From: Paenalicyclobacillus ferrooxydans | GTDB lineage: Bacteria > Bacillota > Bacilli > Alicyclobacillales > Alicyclobacillaceae | Reading direction: 5' to 3' | Assembly: GCF_001399675.1 (NCBI RefSeq) | Contig: NZ_LJCO01000008.1 | Coordinates: 124,001-188,000, forward strand | DNA length: 64,000 nt | In this document: positions 63,307 to 64,000 of the stretch, one piece after another | How the letters are laid out: each line of letters starts with the position of its first letter | Position numbering within the stretch: the first letter of the stretch is position 1 | Made by a program: the position numbers and the translations under genes | The notes under the pieces: generated by a model | What the model saw: only the letters and a program-made list of their open reading frames with translations | The model's database searches: none | What the model was told of the DNA's origin: nothing

Positions 63307-64000
63307 ATGGAAGCACGCATCCGAATGCCAAAACTCCAAGAACGTATTATGTCAGCTGATGATGCTGCCGGGTTCATCAAAGATGGAATGATCGTCGGCA
63401 TTAGCGGATTCACTAGGGCAGGGGATGCAAAGGCGGTTCCGATGGCGCTTGCCGAGCGAAGCAAACGCCTTGGTACCCCGATGCACATTCAACTGTGGAC
63501 AGGTGCATCTGTAGCTGAAGAGGTCGACAGGGTACTGGCCGAAGCCGGGATCGTCACGCGCCGTTTGCCTTACCAGTCAGACAGGTTGCTGCGGGACGCC
63601 ATCAACCGCGGTGAAGTGATGTATACCGACCAGCACTTGAGTTTAACCGTAGAGATGATCAGGGCCGGTCAGTTAGGAAGACTAGACGTAGCCATTATTG
63701 AGGCCGTGGCAATCACGGAAGAGGGCGGCATTATTCCATCGACGTCGGTCGGCAACTCACCGACATTTGCCCTTATGGCAGATAAGGTCATTGTTGAGTT
63801 GAATACGAGGCAATCTGCACTTCTTGAAGGGATGCACGACATCTACTTGCCAGGGGCTCGTCCGCACCGTGAGCCGCTGCCCTTGCAAGAGGTCGATCAG
63901 CGGATCGGCACCACGTTCATTCCTGTTGATCCGGACAAGATTGTCGGTATCGTCCTGACAGACAGGGTCGACCACTTTGTCGATATGGTTCCGGGGGACG
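63307..64000 (+). CDS. Acetyl-CoA hydrolase/CoA-transferase family (Cat1/Ach1-like), N-terminal part
   Basis: Open to the right edge, 231 residues visible. The ATG follows GGGGAGGAATCAGAT. The start (LQERIMSADDAAGFIKDGMI, then VGISGFTRAGDAKAVPMALA) and MYTDQHLSLTVEMIRAGQLG, AIIEAVAITEEGGIIPSTSV are characteristic of succinyl-CoA:acetate CoA-transferase/acetyl-CoA hydrolase proteins (~500 aa). The catalytic Glu region lies beyond the window. Next to the oxidoreductase genes it would link acetyl-CoA, acetate and succinate. Confidence 0.9.
   Translation, partial: MEARIRMPKLQERIMSADDAAGFIKDGMIVGISGFTRAGDAKAVPMALAERSKRLGTPMHIQLWTGASVAEEVDRVLAEAGIVTRRLPYQSDRLLRDAINRGEVMYTDQHLSLTVEMIRAGQLGRLDVAIIEAVAITEEGGIIPSTSVGNSPTFALMADKVIVELNTRQSALLEGMHDIYLPGARPHREPLPLQEVDQRIGTTFIPVDPDKIVGIVLTDRVDHFVDMVPGD

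Overview
The window reads as chromosomal DNA of an aerobic, spore-forming Gram-positive of the Bacillales, most likely Alicyclobacillaceae. The family call is an inference from gene content and mid-range GC; no rRNA or other phylogenetic marker is present. Supporting signs are GerA/GerB/GerC germinant-receptor genes, AGGAGG-type ribosome binding sites with many GTG/TTG starts, an OmpR/EnvZ-like pair, a MutS2-family protein and two cytochrome bd-type quinol oxidases. I saw no tRNA, rRNA, insertion sequence, integrase, prophage or CRISPR array.

Layout. 0-4.7 kb: germination genes (end of gerB, gerC, gerA) and a sporulation-kinase-like histidine kinase. 5-14.4 kb: a respiratory and sulfur block with cydAB, a TauE/SafE permease, a 3'-truncated sulfide:quinone oxidoreductase, a NarL-type two-component pair with a cysteine-bearing PAS sensor, a second divergent bd oxidase, and a DUF421-DUF1657 fusion. 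14.5-20 kb: DMT transporter, aconitase translationally coupled to a CBS/zinc-ribbon protein, and an acyl-CoA dehydrogenase. 20-25.2 kb: an operon of MFS transporter, aldonolactone-oxidase-like flavoenzyme and PLP deaminase/aldolase, divergent from a DapA-superfamily gene. 25.2-31.4 kb: ferric-reductase-like membrane protein, two coiled-coil membrane-anchored genes (one broken by an in-frame stop), a MutS2 lacking its Smr domain, a candidate structured RNA, a GDSL hydrolase and a DoxX protein. 31.4-36.8 kb: methyltransferase and a MoxR/DUF58/DUF4129 operon. 36.8-40.3 kb: glyoxylate shunt (aceA, aceB) with a four-site operator cluster shared with a divergent zinc-ribbon gene. 40.4-44.7 kb: DUF4395, EAL protein, an ABC-F ATPase behind an attenuator-like terminator, DUF6054. 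45.4-49 kb: IclR regulator, acyl-CoA dehydrogenase and type III CoA-transferase. 49.2-57.3 kb: DUF421, asparagine synthetase, two-component system, class I amidotransferase, MarR/MFS pair. 58-64 kb: UbiB kinase, 2-oxoacid:ferredoxin oxidoreductase (two subunits) and the start of an acetyl-CoA hydrolase/CoA-transferase.

How the genes fit together. Central carbon genes dominate: aconitase, isocitrate lyase, malate synthase, 2-oxoacid:ferredoxin oxidoreductase, acyl-CoA dehydrogenases and CoA-transferases fit growth on fatty or organic acids by way of acetyl-CoA, with electrons passing to quinol oxidases. The two-component pair between the two bd oxidases is a plausible redox or sulfur regulator, because an 18-bp motif (GGGTTTTnCCCGATG core) lies both in front of the TauE/SQR genes and in front of the kinase gene.

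The most unusual structure is a family of tandem repeats with an exact 51-bp period, each carrying the palindrome GGAACT(C/G)AGTTCC, in two intergenic regions about 12.5 kb apart (3 and 8 copies). The same half of the window also holds a 14-bp x8 array, a 20-bp x3 array and a 22-bp x2-3 array that both begin at a stop codon, a 30-bp-spaced repeat, and a 45-bp repeat inside the IclR gene.
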